Origin: Shewanella abyssi
Lineage (GTDB): Bacteria; Pseudomonadota; Gammaproteobacteria; Enterobacterales; Shewanellaceae
Direction of reading: 5' to 3'
DNA length: 58,439 nucleotides
Assembly (NCBI RefSeq): GCF_023284025.1
Contig: NZ_JAKIKR010000030.1
Location: forward strand, 1 to 58,439
The notes beneath the pieces were generated by a model. It saw only the letters and a program-made list of their open reading frames with translations, was not told the origin of the DNA and did not search any database. Positions 10,785-20,468 of this stretch are shown here, in pieces. Numbering within the stretch: the stretch's first letter is position 1; each line of letters begins with the position of its first letter. The position numbers and the translations under genes were made by a program.

Positions 10785-11635
10785 CCGCCCCACTCTCTTT
10801 AGGTTGGCCCGCGCCGGCCAAACTCAACCTTTTCTTGCACGTCAACGGGCGCCGAGACGACGGTTACCATGAATTACAGACGCTGTTTCAATTTGTAGAT
10901 CATTGTGATTACCTCGATTTTAAAGTCACAGACAAGCCGAGCTTGATATTGCATTCAAATATGTCCGGCGCTGTCGCTGATAGCGATAACTTAATTCTGC
11001 GAGCCGCAAAATCATTAAAAGAGCACACACAATGCCAACTAGGCGCTGAAATTTGGTTGGATAAACGCTTACCTATGGGGGGCGGTTTGGGGGGCGGTTC
11101 ATCTGATGCAGCAACCACATTAGTGGCGCTAAATGCACTATGGGGAACGGGTTTACCCCCTAAGGAACTGGCCAAAATAGGCTTAGCGCTCGGAGCCGAT
11201 GTGCCTGTTTTTATTAATGGTTTTTCCGCTTTTGCCGAAGGTGTCGGTGAACGATTAAAAGATGTTGCTCCGAGCGAACCTTGGTACCTTGTGTTAGTCC
11301 CCGATGTGCATGTATCCACCGCCGAGGTTTTCCAAGACCCTCAACTGCCACGTAATACGCCCAAGCTCACACTTGAATCTTTAATGAGCAAGCCTTGGCG
11401 GAATGACTGCCAAGAACTGGTCGTAAAACGCTACCCCCAAGTTGCCAAGACCTTAGCGTGGCTGCTAGAATATGCGCCGTCAAGAATGACTGGAACGGGA
11501 GCATGTGTTTTCGGTCAATTCGAGCAAGAGCAACAAGCTAAAGATGTCTTGGCGATACTACCAGCATCGATAAATGGCTTTGTTGCCAAAGGATTAAATA
11601 AATCACCGTTAATGCTGAGATTAGCTCAGCATTAA
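10781..11635 (+). CDS. ispE: 4-diphosphocytidyl-2-C-methyl-D-erythritol kinase
   Basis: GHMP-family kinase of the MEP isoprenoid pathway, phosphorylating CDP-methylerythritol at the 2-hydroxyl. The 284-residue protein has the N-terminal [12 protein letters not shown] segment with the catalytic lysine, the glycine-rich ATP-binding loop [15 protein letters not shown] around residues 94-108, and the C-terminal MTGTGACVF motif. It is translationally coupled to lolB by an ATGA overlap. Confidence 0.97.
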   Translation: MTAPLSLGWPAPAKLNLFLHVNGRRDDGYHELQTLFQFVDHCDYLDFKVTDKPSLILHSNMSGAVADSDNLILRAAKSLKEHTQCQLGAEIWLDKRLPMGGGLGGGSSDAATTLVALNALWGTGLPPKELAKIGLALGADVPVFINGFSAFAEGVGERLKDVAPSEPWYLVLVPDVHVSTAEVFQDPQLPRNTPKLTLESLMSKPWRNDCQELVVKRYPQVAKTLAWLLEYAPSRMTGTGACVFGQFEQEQQAKDVLAILPASINGFVAKGLNKSPLMLRLAQH

Positions 11636-11699
11636 CCACATCTGGGATACCTTTTTAGTCCCAGCCACTATCATGAAGCATACGCCTGAGGTTCATACA

Positions 11700-12647
11700 G
11701 TGCCTGACATTAAACTTTTTGCCGGTAACGCAACACCTTGTCTCGCTAAGAAGATAGCTGATCGTCTATTTTGCAAACTTGGAGACGCAGATGTAGGCGT
11801 TTTCAGTGATGGCGAAATCAGTGTCCAGATAAATGAAAATGTACGTGGTGCGGATGTATTCATCATTCAATCTACTTGTGCTCCAACTAACGATAACTTA
11901 ATGGAACTGATCGTTATGGTTGATGCGCTTCGTCGTGCATCTGCTGGTCGTATTACAGCCGTTATCCCTTACTTTGGTTATGCGCGTCAAGACCGTCGCG
12001 TTCGTAGCGCTCGTGTACCTATTACTGCTAAAGTTGTTGCAGACTTCCTATCAAGCGTTGGCGTTGACCGCGTATTGACTTGTGACCTGCATGCTGAGCA
12101 AATTCAAGGGTTCTTCGATGTTCCAGTTGATAACGTTTTCGGTAGCCCTGTGTTATTGGAAGATATGTTATCTAAGAACCTAGACAACCCTGTGGTTGTT
12201 TCACCCGATATCGGTGGCGTTGTACGTGCTCGTGCAATCGCGAAGCTGCTTGATGATTCAGATCTAGCTATCATCGATAAGCGTCGTCCAAAGGCAAACG
12301 TTTCACAGGTTATGCATATTATTGGTGATGTTCAGGGTCGTGATTGCATCATCGTTGATGACATGATTGATACGGGCGGAACACTTTGTAAAGCGGCTGA
12401 AGCGCTAAAAGAGCACGGTGCAAACCGCGTATTCGCTTATGCAACTCACCCAGTATTCTCAGGCAACGCTGCTAAGAACATCGCTGAATCAGTTATTGAT
12501 CAAGTGATAGTGACAGATACGATTCCATTGAGTCCTGAAATAGAGGCACTTGAGAAAGTCACTCAACTGACAATGTCTACCGTAATGGCAGAAGCGATTC
12601 GTCGCGTAAGCAACGAAGAGTCTATCTCGGCAATGTTTAAGCACTAA
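11700..12647 (+). CDS. prs: ribose-phosphate pyrophosphokinase
   Basis: Makes PRPP from ribose 5-phosphate and ATP, feeding purine, pyrimidine, histidine, tryptophan and NAD synthesis. I chose the GTG at 11700, preceded by GAGG eight bases upstream. It gives [13 protein letters not shown] and exactly 315 residues, the family length; an upstream ATG (11673) would add nine unconserved residues. The [23 protein letters not shown] and PRPP-binding [10 protein letters not shown] motifs are intact. A perfect terminator follows. Confidence 0.98.
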   Translation: MPDIKLFAGNATPCLAKKIADRLFCKLGDADVGVFSDGEISVQINENVRGADVFIIQSTCAPTNDNLMELIVMVDALRRASAGRITAVIPYFGYARQDRRVRSARVPITAKVVADFLSSVGVDRVLTCDLHAEQIQGFFDVPVDNVFGSPVLLEDMLSKNLDNPVVVSPDIGGVVRARAIAKLLDDSDLAIIDKRRPKANVSQVMHIIGDVQGRDCIIVDDMIDTGGTLCKAAEALKEHGANRVFAYATHPVFSGNAAKNIAESVIDQVIVTDTIPLSPEIEALEKVTQLTMSTVMAEAIRRVSNEESISAMFKH

Positions 12648-12690
12648 TCGCTATTTGAATAGCAGAATGTGATTAGGCTTACGCTGACAT

Positions 12691-12722
12691 AAAAAAACGC
12701 ACTCAATTGAGTGCGTTTTTTT
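12691..12722. terminator. bidirectional terminator between prs and the ToxR-like gene
   Basis: A perfect 32-base palindrome: seven A, CGCACTCAA, TTGAGTGCG, seven T. It works on both strands and lies between the convergent stop codons at 12647 and 12764. Confidence 0.92.
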
Positions 12723-12763
12723 GTCTGCATCTTTTAATTAAGTGCTCTGCGCTAGGCTTCAGC

Positions 12764-14137
12764 TTAAAGTGACACCTGCTCTCGATGAGCCCAAACCATC
12801 GTCTCACCCCATAGTGGCAGCATCCACACGCCACTATCATCATCTTGATAAAGTTGCCTGATGACCATGCGCTCATTTTGCAGCACATTTTTGCGGATCT
12901 CCCGGTAGATGGTTGCAGACTCTTTTGATATCTGTTGTGGACTGGTGAACGAGCGCTCTTTTATATCAACAAGGAAAGTATTGACCGCTTTGCCATCGAC
13001 CTGACTTTTAGTTAGCTTGAAGTCGCCGCTAAACTGATAGCGAATTGAGATATCTTTGAGCATATCATCGGTAATACATGCCGCTGCAACTAGCTTGCCT
13101 CGATTCAATGAATCGAAAATCAATGATAACCTGACATCTGCGCGCACGACATTCTTACTCTCGGAGTAATAGTACACGTCGGCACGAAATACATCTTCAA
13201 TCAAACCTTTATCGGTAGGTTCAAATTCATCTAATAGAATATTATTGTAGGTCACCTGCTCCATTCTCAGCTTGGTATCCGCTAACCATTGAATGTCCAA
13301 TGGCGCCGTCGGCGCATTAACAGATCGAACCAGGTTAAGCGGCTGCTTATCATTACAAACTCCATCGAACTCATTACACAAGGCGACTGATTCATAGCGG
13401 CCATTATCAAAAGTAAACAATTGTTTTTCGGTAGCGTTTTGGAAAACACCCTCATAATTAAACCAATTACCGACAACTCGTTCAGCGGAAATGGTCTCTT
13501 TGAGTTGATTATCTAACTGTACTGCATTAAGTAGCGAGGGGCTTTGTGCCAATGAAAAGTGCTTTTGGCTGATTGACGCCACATCTGGCTCAGTGAGTAC
13601 AGAAAGCTGATTTACGATGACTTTAAGTCCACCCGAGAAGTGCAACCCTGCGACAAACATCACTACAGCAGCTATTCCTATAAAGTGATAGTTCATCAGT
13701 TTGGATACGGCTATCCCAACTGCAAATTTAGCGTTTTTTGGGCTTGCTGGAGTTGAACGCGACGTGCTGGCCTTATCTGATACTCGTTTTTCTAAACCGC
13801 TGACGGGGTCGACAATCGCAGGTGTTACATCCTCAGCATGTTCAATAATGCATAAGCTATAGCCGTAGCGAGGGATGTTTTTTAACTCAATACCTGTTTG
13901 GCCAGCGAGCTTTTTTCGTAAGCTGCTCATACACTGGGTCAACGATGAGGGTGCCACCACTCTGTCAGGCCAGCCTGCGTTATTAAGTGTCTCTTTGCTA
14001 ACCACTTCCCCCACATGGTTGACTAAGCTTTTTAGTACTTCTAGCTCTGCTAATGATAATGCGCAGCGAGTCGAGTTCTTGATATCAACTAACTCTCTGG
14101 CATCTAAATCAATAATTAAAAATTCAGTAATATTCAC
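12764..14137 (-). CDS. ToxR-like membrane-anchored winged-helix regulator
   Basis: 457 residues. The N-terminal ~100 residues are an OmpR/PhoB-type winged helix (LSLAELEVLKSLVNHVGEVV, then SSLTQCMSSLRKKL and IPRYGYSL). A Ser/Thr/Pro-rich linker follows, then one transmembrane helix at about 151-166 and a periplasmic domain of about 285 residues with no family I recognise. This is the ToxR/CadC layout: one-component sensing across the membrane, no kinase. The GTG start at 14137 has GAGG upstream. It lies immediately downstream of the multiheme cytochrome gene on the same strand but beyond that gene's terminator. Regulation of the cytochrome is a guess from position. Confidence 0.85.
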   Translation of the reverse strand: MNITEFLIIDLDARELVDIKNSTRCALSLAELEVLKSLVNHVGEVVSKETLNNAGWPDRVVAPSSLTQCMSSLRKKLAGQTGIELKNIPRYGYSLCIIEHAEDVTPAIVDPVSGLEKRVSDKASTSRSTPASPKNAKFAVGIAVSKLMNYHFIGIAAVVMFVAGLHFSGGLKVIVNQLSVLTEPDVASISQKHFSLAQSPSLLNAVQLDNQLKETISAERVVGNWFNYEGVFQNATEKQLFTFDNGRYESVALCNEFDGVCNDKQPLNLVRSVNAPTAPLDIQWLADTKLRMEQVTYNNILLDEFEPTDKGLIEDVFRADVYYYSESKNVVRADVRLSLIFDSLNRGKLVAAACITDDMLKDISIRYQFSGDFKLTKSQVDGKAVNTFLVDIKERSFTSPQQISKESATIYREIRKNVLQNERMVIRQLYQDDDSGVWMLPLWGETMVWAHREQVSL

Positions 14138-14274
14138 AACCTAACCTCTACTACTTTTAGTAGGTCCCCAAACAACATTCTAAGCTATTTTGTTAATGCT
14201 AAACCGGACGCAATGCTGAGTTCTGATTAAACAATTGCTGCTTTGTTAATATTTGTGATCCCCGTAAAAAAAGA

Positions 14275-14293
14275 CCCTAGCAAAATGCTAGGG
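14275..14293 (-). terminator. terminator after the multiheme cytochrome
   Basis: CCCTAGCA and TGCTAGGG form an 8-bp stem; on the minus strand it is followed after UC by a run of seven U. It lies about 28 bases past the cytochrome stop codon. Confidence 0.85.
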
Positions 14294-14320
14294 CCAAAAA
14301 ATATTGCAGGGATGAGAGCT

Positions 14321-16690
14321 TTATTTCAGGTTATGAGATTCCTTTAGGTTGTTTAGATCATGACATACAGCACATGACTCTTCGCCAGTGTACTGACCAA
14401 GTTCGACACCGAACTGAGCGCCATTTTGCTTCATGTGACTAACCACATCTTTGCGGACTTGACGGCGGTCTTCACCCTCTTCCGCGGCGCGCTTACCATG
14501 ACAGCTCAAACATACAGCAGCGGTAGGCGATACAAAAGCATCTGCAACTGCATCGACGGCATAACGCTTGTTACCGCTAGTGTCTTTACCATTTGCAGGG
14601 TCTAGACCGTCATAGGTATCCATGTAATCAAGATCCAGTGCCAACGGCTTGCGGCCCACTAGGTATTTAGCGTCGTAGCTATCTTCGATATGACATTTAG
14701 TACAGTTAGCGAGATCTGCCGAGTACTCAACATTACGCTTCCAACCTTCACCACTTTGGTTAGCACGGTTGTTGGCATGCATTGCATGGATCCATACTTT
14801 CTGATCAGGGTGACTCATCGTCAGCTGTTCAATATAATCCTCATCACCTTGCTTGGTTTGCGAATTACGGATGACCTGAGTTGGCATGTTGCTGGCGTTA
14901 TGACAAGCCACACACTCTTCACCGGCATTCGATGCAGTCGTCCAGTCACGCTCACCGCGTGGCATCAGATTCTTCATCATAACCATTGGGTCTAAAGAGC
15001 CATCACCATCGGAATCGACCGAGCCAGAGGCGCAGGTAGTAGCGAAGTAAGTGCTATCGTTCTTGACGACAGAGTGACAGCTACGACAGTTCAACGTCAT
15101 CTGTACAAAACCATCATCTGAGGTAGTGGTACCATGACAGTCGCCACACAGCTCGTTGGTCACGATCTGACGACGTGGACGCTCTTCCAACATGCCTTGC
15201 TTATTGAAGAAGTGTTGCCAGTTATAACCTGCTGCACCGTTACTCCAATCAGTTTCGCCATCACAGTCCTGAATTGTTTCACCATCTTTGTCGACACAGA
15301 ACCAGATACGCGGCGTGACCATGCCGTAGCCATCATTTAAATCACCATCGAAATCATCTTCAAGATCGAATGGACCGATTTCAAACGTCGTCTTACCATT
15401 TTCATAGTTAAGCACGATTGGCTTATCTACATAGCCTGGGAAGTTTTCTTTATTGGTATGAACGCGCAGTACCTTACCACGATCCATGCCCATATCCTGG
15501 CCGCCCCAGTTGATATAGAACTCGGCGTAATACATGTACTTAACCAGATCTAACTGCTCATTACGCGTGTTACCATTTTTGTCCAAAATATCGACTGTCA
15601 GCTGTACATAGCCAGTCTTATCCGTATCTAAGTTGGCATCGATGTTGGCTTGTGCTTCTGGAGCATCAACCATCTTAGCTTCAGTCACCGTTAGGTGAAG
15701 GTTTTCACGGCGCTCGTTCTGACCTTTATAGGTAGACAAATGCACCATCTCGAGGGTATCTGCCGTATGACAACTGGCACATTGTGCATTGTCCTGATAC
15801 GGCCAGTGGCCAACGCCTTCTTTAAAGTTAACGTCTGTATGGCAGGTAATACACGTTTCCTGAGTCGGGACGTTCTTCCAGTTTGCAAAATCAGTGGCTT
15901 GCTCATTTTCAGCATGGCAGTTATCACAACCGCCCACAGGAGCTGGGATCACTCCGATGTGTACATCATGGGCTAGCATTGGAAATACTTTACTGATGTC
16001 ACTGACTTTGTTGTCCGCATGGCAAGCAGCGCATGTTTCGACTTCAGTGTACTTACCGCCATGGATAGTGAAATCATCATGACAGCTAACGCAGTTTTGG
16101 TTGTTGACCACATTCTTAGTGTAGAGCGGCTCTAGACCTTCGCCTCTAAAGTCATAGTGCATATTCGCATAACTTAACTCAGTTGCGCCTACTGCCTCGC
16201 CACCGGTTCTTAGCACTAACCGTAATGTCTTTTCATCTGTGATAGTAAAAGCAGTTTCTGCTGTAACATCTTTTTCAAAGCTATAGGTATAAGTACCGTC
16301 TTTATTATCAAGCAAGCTACCACACTTAGAGTACTTGCTAGCAGGACATGCTTCAGAGCTAAGTAACTTCCAGTTATTAGCATCGCCTTGAGTGCCTTGT
16401 TCAAGCCCTGAGAGTATAAAGCCAAATTTTTCTAAGCCTACGACAGGAAGATCTTTTTCATTAGTTACTGTAAACGTAATATCAGACTGTGCCCCAACAA
16501 CTATCTTATCTACCGCGACAGTTAATGCCTTGGCATCTCCTGCAACTGGTATGCCTGGTTGCCCAGGAGTTCCGGGTGTACCGGGTGTGCCATCTTTACC
16601 ATTTTGTCCATCATCACCAGAACAACCCGTTAAGGCCAGTCCAATGACGGCTGCTAATGTAGCAACTTTTACATTGACTCTTTTCATCAT
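14321..16690 (-). CDS. OmcA/MtrC-family 11-heme outer-membrane cytochrome c
   Basis: Cell-surface lipoprotein cytochrome expected to pass electrons to extracellular acceptors. Start taken at ATG 16690 (GTG 16699 or ATG 16687 also possible); 789 residues. The signal peptide ends in the lipobox LTGC (Cys 23), then a collagen-like Gly-X-Y stretch at about 25-48. Eleven CXXCH motifs begin at residues 200, 220, 255, 280, 304, 515, 535, 593, 663, 727 and 773. This 5+6 split around a beta-domain matches the UndA type (11 hemes) rather than the ten of OmcA/MtrC. Non-heme cysteine pairs at about 115/123 and 465/476 could form disulfides in the beta-domains. It is not beside mtrA/mtrB homologues in this window, so its porin partner is unknown. 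Confidence 0.9.
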   Translation of the reverse strand: MMKRVNVKVATLAAVIGLALTGCSGDDGQNGKDGTPGTPGTPGQPGIPVAGDAKALTVAVDKIVVGAQSDITFTVTNEKDLPVVGLEKFGFILSGLEQGTQGDANNWKLLSSEACPASKYSKCGSLLDNKDGTYTYSFEKDVTAETAFTITDEKTLRLVLRTGGEAVGATELSYANMHYDFRGEGLEPLYTKNVVNNQNCVSCHDDFTIHGGKYTEVETCAACHADNKVSDISKVFPMLAHDVHIGVIPAPVGGCDNCHAENEQATDFANWKNVPTQETCITCHTDVNFKEGVGHWPYQDNAQCASCHTADTLEMVHLSTYKGQNERRENLHLTVTEAKMVDAPEAQANIDANLDTDKTGYVQLTVDILDKNGNTRNEQLDLVKYMYYAEFYINWGGQDMGMDRGKVLRVHTNKENFPGYVDKPIVLNYENGKTTFEIGPFDLEDDFDGDLNDGYGMVTPRIWFCVDKDGETIQDCDGETDWSNGAAGYNWQHFFNKQGMLEERPRRQIVTNELCGDCHGTTTSDDGFVQMTLNCRSCHSVVKNDSTYFATTCASGSVDSDGDGSLDPMVMMKNLMPRGERDWTTASNAGEECVACHNASNMPTQVIRNSQTKQGDEDYIEQLTMSHPDQKVWIHAMHANNRANQSGEGWKRNVEYSADLANCTKCHIEDSYDAKYLVGRKPLALDLDYMDTYDGLDPANGKDTSGNKRYAVDAVADAFVSPTAAVCLSCHGKRAAEEGEDRRQVRKDVVSHMKQNGAQFGVELGQYTGEESCAVCHDLNNLKESHNLK

Positions 16691-17400
16691 CTGTTCCACT
16701 CACTTTTATTTAGCCCTCTTTTTTGGGGCAAATGAAATGTAACTAAATGATTGAAATTAAAGTGTGACAACCTCGGTTGCATTTACAGGCAAACCGATTA
16801 ACGAGAAATACAGCACAAACAAAGCCAGAACGGATAACAAGAAGTAACACTAAGGATGCAGAACAGTTCTTTAGTGTTGAGCTTAAGTTAAATACCAAAG
16901 GAAAAGCGTGATTGTTAGCACTAACCTAGCTAACAAAAGTTAACAAAAGGCTGATTTATTACCAAGCATTAGGATTTCACTCTGGTTTGCCAACTCAAAT
17001 CACTGCAACAGTTACAGCATTAACCCTATTAATCCCGATAAATGACCTACTTTGACGCAGCCTTTGTATGCACCAGCAGTGATAATCGCTCAACAATTAT
17101 CTAAAGCTTGTCACTATTGTCATTAGTGATGTATGCATTAAGAAGAAGGTATCTGTTTATAAGGGAAATTAGCCCCTGCAGGGTAAGAGCTACCTAATGA
17201 TAACTAGAGGGAAGTTTAAAGCCAAAGCATCGCTATAACGATGCACCTCAGCTTTATATGCATCACAATGCGCCAGCACCTCACCGAGGGCTGAGAGGGT
17301 TATCATGTACCGACAGCAGCGTACACATACACGAAGCTTATATTACCAAGCCATATAAAACTGTAAAATCCAGCCTTGAACTCTGTCACTTCTCTACATG

Positions 17401-17413
17401 CTGAATCCTGCAT
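17401..17413 (-). repeat. dispersed ATGCAGGATTCAG element, copy 1
   Basis: The minus strand reads ATGCAGGATTCAG. With flanking bases it can fold as ATGC-AGGATTCA-GCAT, placing GGA in the loop. The same 13-mer occurs at 22530 and 57748, all in non-coding DNA. Confidence 0.6.
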
Positions 17414-17468
17414 ATTGAGGTCGTTGGGGTATAGACGTTCTGATTGAGGTGGCAATAGCGCTATTGAA

Positions 17469-17508
17469 TATTGGTATTGGTATTGGTATTGGTATTGGTA
17501 TTGGTATT
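17469..17508 (+). repeat. TATTGG hexanucleotide tandem repeat
   Basis: Six perfect copies of TATTGG plus a partial TATT, 40 bases without interruption. It is in non-coding DNA between the cytochrome gene and the tRNA array. Copy number in such repeats often varies by replication slippage. Confidence 0.95.
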
Positions 17509-17568
17509 ACAGCCTAAAGTCATATTGGGCTTATTGAATTGCATAGAAAGAGGAATTTAGGAAAGCAA

Positions 17569-17594
17569 AAAGCCCGTCTATTAAGACGGGCTTT
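17569..17594 (-). terminator. terminator of the tRNA array
   Basis: AAAGCCCGTC and GACGGGCTTT form a 10-bp stem with a 6-base loop; the minus strand continues with U residues. It lies just 8 bases beyond the 3' end of the last tRNA-Gln. Confidence 0.88.
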
Positions 17595-17601
17595 CTGTGT
17601 T

Positions 17602-17676
17602 TGGCTGGGATACCAGGATTTGAACCTGGGAATGCCGAGATCAAAACCCGGTGCCTTACCGCTTGGCGATATCCCA
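17602..17676 (-). tRNA. tRNA-Gln(UUG), copy 1
   Basis: 75 bases including an encoded CCA end. Anticodon TTG lies in the loop flanked by CCGGG/CTCGG. It begins TGGGATATCGCC and resembles E. coli glnU/glnV. Last gene of the array and identical in the visible sequence to the two other Gln copies. Confidence 0.96.
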
Positions 17677-17714
17677 ATTAACTCTTTGTAATTAACTTTA
17701 GTACTAAAATTCGA

Positions 17715-17799
<85 letters not shown>

Positions 17800-17903
17800 A
17801 TCGAATCTTACTGCAAGTTGCCTTGCTTCATCTTTATAGCCTGGGACAATAAAATTGTCTAGTCACTATTCCGACAAGGTCAATAAATCAACCTTTTTAA
17901 AAA

Positions 17904-17978
17904 TGGCTGGGATACCAGGATTTGAACCTGGGAATGCCGAGATCAAAACCCGGTGCCTTACCGCTTGGCGATATCCCA
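17904..17978 (-). tRNA. tRNA-Gln(UUG), copy 2
   Basis: 75 bases with encoded CCA, same sequence and TTG anticodon as copy 1. It is followed in the transcript by a 104-base spacer before Leu copy 1. Confidence 0.96.
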
Positions 17979-18028
17979 ATTAATCTTTGTTGCTAATAAC
18001 AAGTAAAAACTCATTACTTTAAAATAAA

Positions 18029-18113
<85 letters not shown>

Positions 18114-18158
18114 ACTGCATCAATTTTTACATCTAGATTAAGATGGCACTTAGTCATA

Positions 18159-18190
18159 GCGTGTCTAATATCAACATCCACCACTCCCGC
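18159..18190 (-). pseudogene. tRNA-Leu 5' remnant A
   Basis: Matches the 5' part of the neighbouring tRNA-Leu (acceptor strand and part of the D arm, including CTCCCGC and GTGTCTA), then diverges. It lacks the anticodon arm and 3' half, so it cannot be a functional tRNA. The flanking ACTGCATCA is also copied. Confidence 0.75.
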
Positions 18191-18248
18191 ACTGCATCAG
18201 GTTTTACATCTAGATTAAGATGGCTCATATTTTACATCTTGAGAAAGA

Positions 18249-18290
18249 TGGTAGCCATATTGCCGGGACTTACGTACCGTCATTGCTACA
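18249..18290 (-). pseudogene. tRNA-Met-like remnant A
   Basis: A 42-base stretch resembling the 3' acceptor and T-arm part of tRNA-Met (GGTAGC, CGGGACTT on the plus strand) but lacking the anticodon and D arms. It lies one spacer-repeat away from the intact tRNA-Met. Confidence 0.6.
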
Positions 18291-18317
18291 AACTCATATT
18301 TTACATCTTGAGAAAGA

Positions 18318-18394
18318 TGGTAGCAATGGCGGGACTTGAACCTGCGACCCCAGCATTATGAGTGCTGTGCTCTAACCAGCTGAGCTACATTGCC
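18318..18394 (-). tRNA. tRNA-Met(CAU), elongator, copy 1
   Basis: 77 bases with encoded CCA. Anticodon CAT in CACTCATAATGC; begins GGCAATGTAGCTCAG. The acceptor pair G1-C72 and D-arm resemble E. coli elongator metT/metU rather than the initiator. Confidence 0.94.
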
Positions 18395-18399
18395 AAAGA

Positions 18400-18474
18400 T
18401 GGCTGGGATACCAGGATTTGAACCTGGGAATGCCGAGATCAAAACCCGGTGCCTTACCGCTTGGCGATATCCCA
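18400..18474 (-). tRNA. tRNA-Gln(UUG), copy 3
   Basis: 75 bases, same sequence and anticodon as copies 1 and 2, only five bases from the 5' end of tRNA-Met copy 1, so the two must be processed from one precursor. Confidence 0.96.
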
Positions 18475-18524
18475 ATTAATCTTTGTTACTAATAACCAGC
18501 CTAAGCTCATTACTTTTCAATAAA

Positions 18525-18609
<85 letters not shown>

Positions 18610-18652
18610 ACTGCATCAGTTTTACATCCTGATTATGATGGCACTTAGTCAT

Positions 18653-18685
18653 GGCGTGTCTAATATCAACATCCACCACTCCCGC
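18653..18685 (-). pseudogene. tRNA-Leu 5' remnant B
   Basis: Same truncated Leu fragment as at 18159-18190 with the same divergence point (after GTGTCTA), showing that the remnant was present before the Met-Leu-Gln unit was duplicated. Confidence 0.75.
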
Positions 18686-18810
18686 ACTGCATCAATTTTT
18701 ACATCTAGATTAAGATGCCTCATTTTACATCATGAGAAGATGGTGCCAATCATATTTCTGATTAAATTAATCAACTAATCGGCTATTCTCTATTTTACAT
18801 CTAGAGAAGA

Positions 18811-18851
18811 TGTTAGCCATATCGTCGGGACTTGCGTACCGAGATTGCTAC
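18811..18851 (-). pseudogene. tRNA-Met-like remnant B
   Basis: Counterpart of the remnant at 18249-18290 with several substitutions; retains the CGGGACTTGCGTACC part of the T arm on the plus strand. No anticodon arm. Confidence 0.6.
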
Positions 18852-18877
18852 GTCTCCTGCTTTACATCTAGAGAAGA

Positions 18878-18954
18878 TGGTAGCAATGGCGGGACTTGAA
18901 CCTGCGACCCCAGCATTATGAGTGCTGTGCTCTAACCAGCTGAGCTACATTGCC
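18878..18954 (-). tRNA. tRNA-Met(CAU), elongator, copy 2
   Basis: 77 bases with encoded CCA, identical in the visible sequence to copy 1. First gene of the array, 37 bases downstream of the -10 box. Confidence 0.94.
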
Positions 18955-18991
18955 ATCTATTTTTCGTCCCTCTCACTGAGGAACGGGGCGT

Positions 18992-19020
18992 ATTATGCTT
19001 ATTCAGCGTATTCAGGTCAA
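18992..19020 (-). promoter_or_regulatory. sigma-70 promoter of the tRNA array with GC-rich discriminator
   Basis: On the minus strand: TTGACC (19020-19015), a 17-base spacer, CATAAT (18997-18992), then ACGCCCCGTTC. A near-consensus promoter followed by a GC-rich discriminator is the classic arrangement for growth-rate and ppGpp control of stable-RNA genes. Confidence 0.85.
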
Positions 19021-19251
19021 CTGCTTTTTTTCGCTAATTTAAACTAAATTCACTGTTAGGCTATTACTTCGCCAAACTGGGTAACAGATGTGCAATATAT
19101 TGCGGTTTGCGCTAATTAAGCTGTTAAAAAGAAGTTTATTTTCTTACTCAAGTCTCTATGAGTGCTCGCGAGATGTTCAAAATCCAACCGTTCGCCAAGC
19201 TTAGCACTAAAAGTGAATCATGTTTGCCAAGGTTCATTGATGCCAAAATAC
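19021..19251. other. intergenic between tRNA promoter and ychF terminator
   Basis: About 230 bases of AT-rich sequence without a gene or structure that I recognise. It would include any upstream activating (UP or Fis) elements of the tRNA promoter. Confidence 0.5.
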
Positions 19252-19289
19252 AAACGCGGCGCTTAAAGGGGACTTTAAGCGCCGCGTTT
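19252..19289 (-). terminator. strong stem-loop after ychF
   Basis: A perfect 17-bp inverted repeat (AAACGCGGCGCTTAAAG and its complement) around a GGGA loop, about 35 bases past the ychF stop codon. The stem's own outer A/T pairs supply a short U-run only, but its strength suggests a terminator. Confidence 0.75.
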
Positions 19290-19324
19290 AACATTCTCTT
19301 ATGGCAATAACTGCCGCAACGAGC

Positions 19325-20416
19325 TTATACGTTAAATAGGAAGTGCATTACATCGCCATCTTTAACGACATATGTTTTACCTTCAACACGTAATTTACCC
19401 GCTTCTTTAGCACCAGCTTCACCTTTATGGGTGATAAAGTCATCGTACGCCATCACTTGAGCACGAATAAAGCCACGCTCAAAGTCTGTATGGATAACAC
19501 CTGCTGCTTGTGGAGCGCTTGCGCCAATTTTAACGGTCCATGCGCGTACTTCTTTAACACCAGCGGTAAAGTAAGTCTGTAGCGTCAGTAAATCATAACC
19601 GGCACGAATGACGCGATCAAGACCAGGTTCTTCCAGTCCTAAGTCAGCCATGAACTCTTCACGGTCTTCAGCGTCCATTTCTGCAAGTTCAGATTCAATC
19701 GCAGCGCATACAGCCACTACAACCGCATTCTCTTCAGCTGCAATTGCATGAACGGTGTCTAGATGTGGGTTATTTTCGAAACCATCTTCTGCAACGTTAG
19801 CAATGTACATCGTTGGCTTAAGCGTTAAGAAGTTCAAATAAGCCACTGCAGCGAACTCTTCTTTGGTTAAATCCATTGAACGCAGCATGTTGCCTTCGTC
19901 TAATACTGGGCGCATTTTTTCAAGCACAGCCACTTCAAACTTCGCCTCAGAATCGCCGCCTTTAGCGCGTTTGGCTTGGCGAGTGATGGCGCGTTCACAT
20001 GAATCTAGATCGGCAAGTGCGAGTTCAGTATTGATGACCTCGATATCGCTTGCAGGGTCTACCTTGTTTGCCACATGCACAATGTTGTCATCTTCAAAAC
20101 AACGCACAACATGGCCAATAGCGTCAGTTTCACGAATGTTAGCTAGAAACTTGTTTCCAAGACCTTCACCTTTTGATGCACCAGCAACTAAACCTGCAAT
20201 ATCTACAAATTCCATTGTTGTTGGCATAATACGCTCAGGCTTAACGATCTCAGCGAGTGCATCTAGTCTTGGATCCGGTACCGGAACGATGCCAGTGTTT
20301 GGCTCAATCGTACAGAACGGGAAGTTTGACGCTTCGATGCCTGCTTTAGTTAACGCGTTGAACAGTGTTGATTTACCAACATTTGGCAGGCCTACGATGC
20401 CACATTTGAAACCCAT
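19325..20416 (-). CDS. ychF: redox-regulated ATPase YchF
   Basis: Obg-family P-loop protein (363 residues) that, unlike other Obg members, prefers ATP and binds ribosomes; linked to oxidative-stress responses. The P-loop GLPNVGKS is at residues 9-16, followed by [10 protein letters not shown] (switch I) and [16 protein letters not shown] (switch II). A coiled-coil insertion and a C-terminal TGS domain ([17 protein letters not shown] to the final FLFNV) follow. It is just downstream of pth, as in many gammaproteobacteria, probably as one operon. Confidence 0.97.
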   Translation of the reverse strand: MGFKCGIVGLPNVGKSTLFNALTKAGIEASNFPFCTIEPNTGIVPVPDPRLDALAEIVKPERIMPTTMEFVDIAGLVAGASKGEGLGNKFLANIRETDAIGHVVRCFEDDNIVHVANKVDPASDIEVINTELALADLDSCERAITRQAKRAKGGDSEAKFEVAVLEKMRPVLDEGNMLRSMDLTKEEFAAVAYLNFLTLKPTMYIANVAEDGFENNPHLDTVHAIAAEENAVVVAVCAAIESELAEMDAEDREEFMADLGLEEPGLDRVIRAGYDLLTLQTYFTAGVKEVRAWTVKIGASAPQAAGVIHTDFERGFIRAQVMAYDDFITHKGEAGAKEAGKLRVEGKTYVVKDGDVMHFLFNV

Positions 20417-20468
20417 ATTGTTACCTTTATATCAATGAATAACTTGGAGGTTTGCCCCAAGCATTTGT

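Larger units (their letters stand above)
16691..17568. other. long intergenic region upstream of the cytochrome gene
   Basis: About 880 bases without a gene. The first ~250 should hold the cytochrome promoter on the minus strand; I see no clear operator. From about 17120 on there are mosaic non-coding elements: a perfect hairpin GCATCG-CTATAA-CGATGC (17227-17244), the dispersed ATGCAGGATTCAG element on the minus strand (17401-17413) and a TATTGG tandem repeat (17469-17508). Confidence 0.6.
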
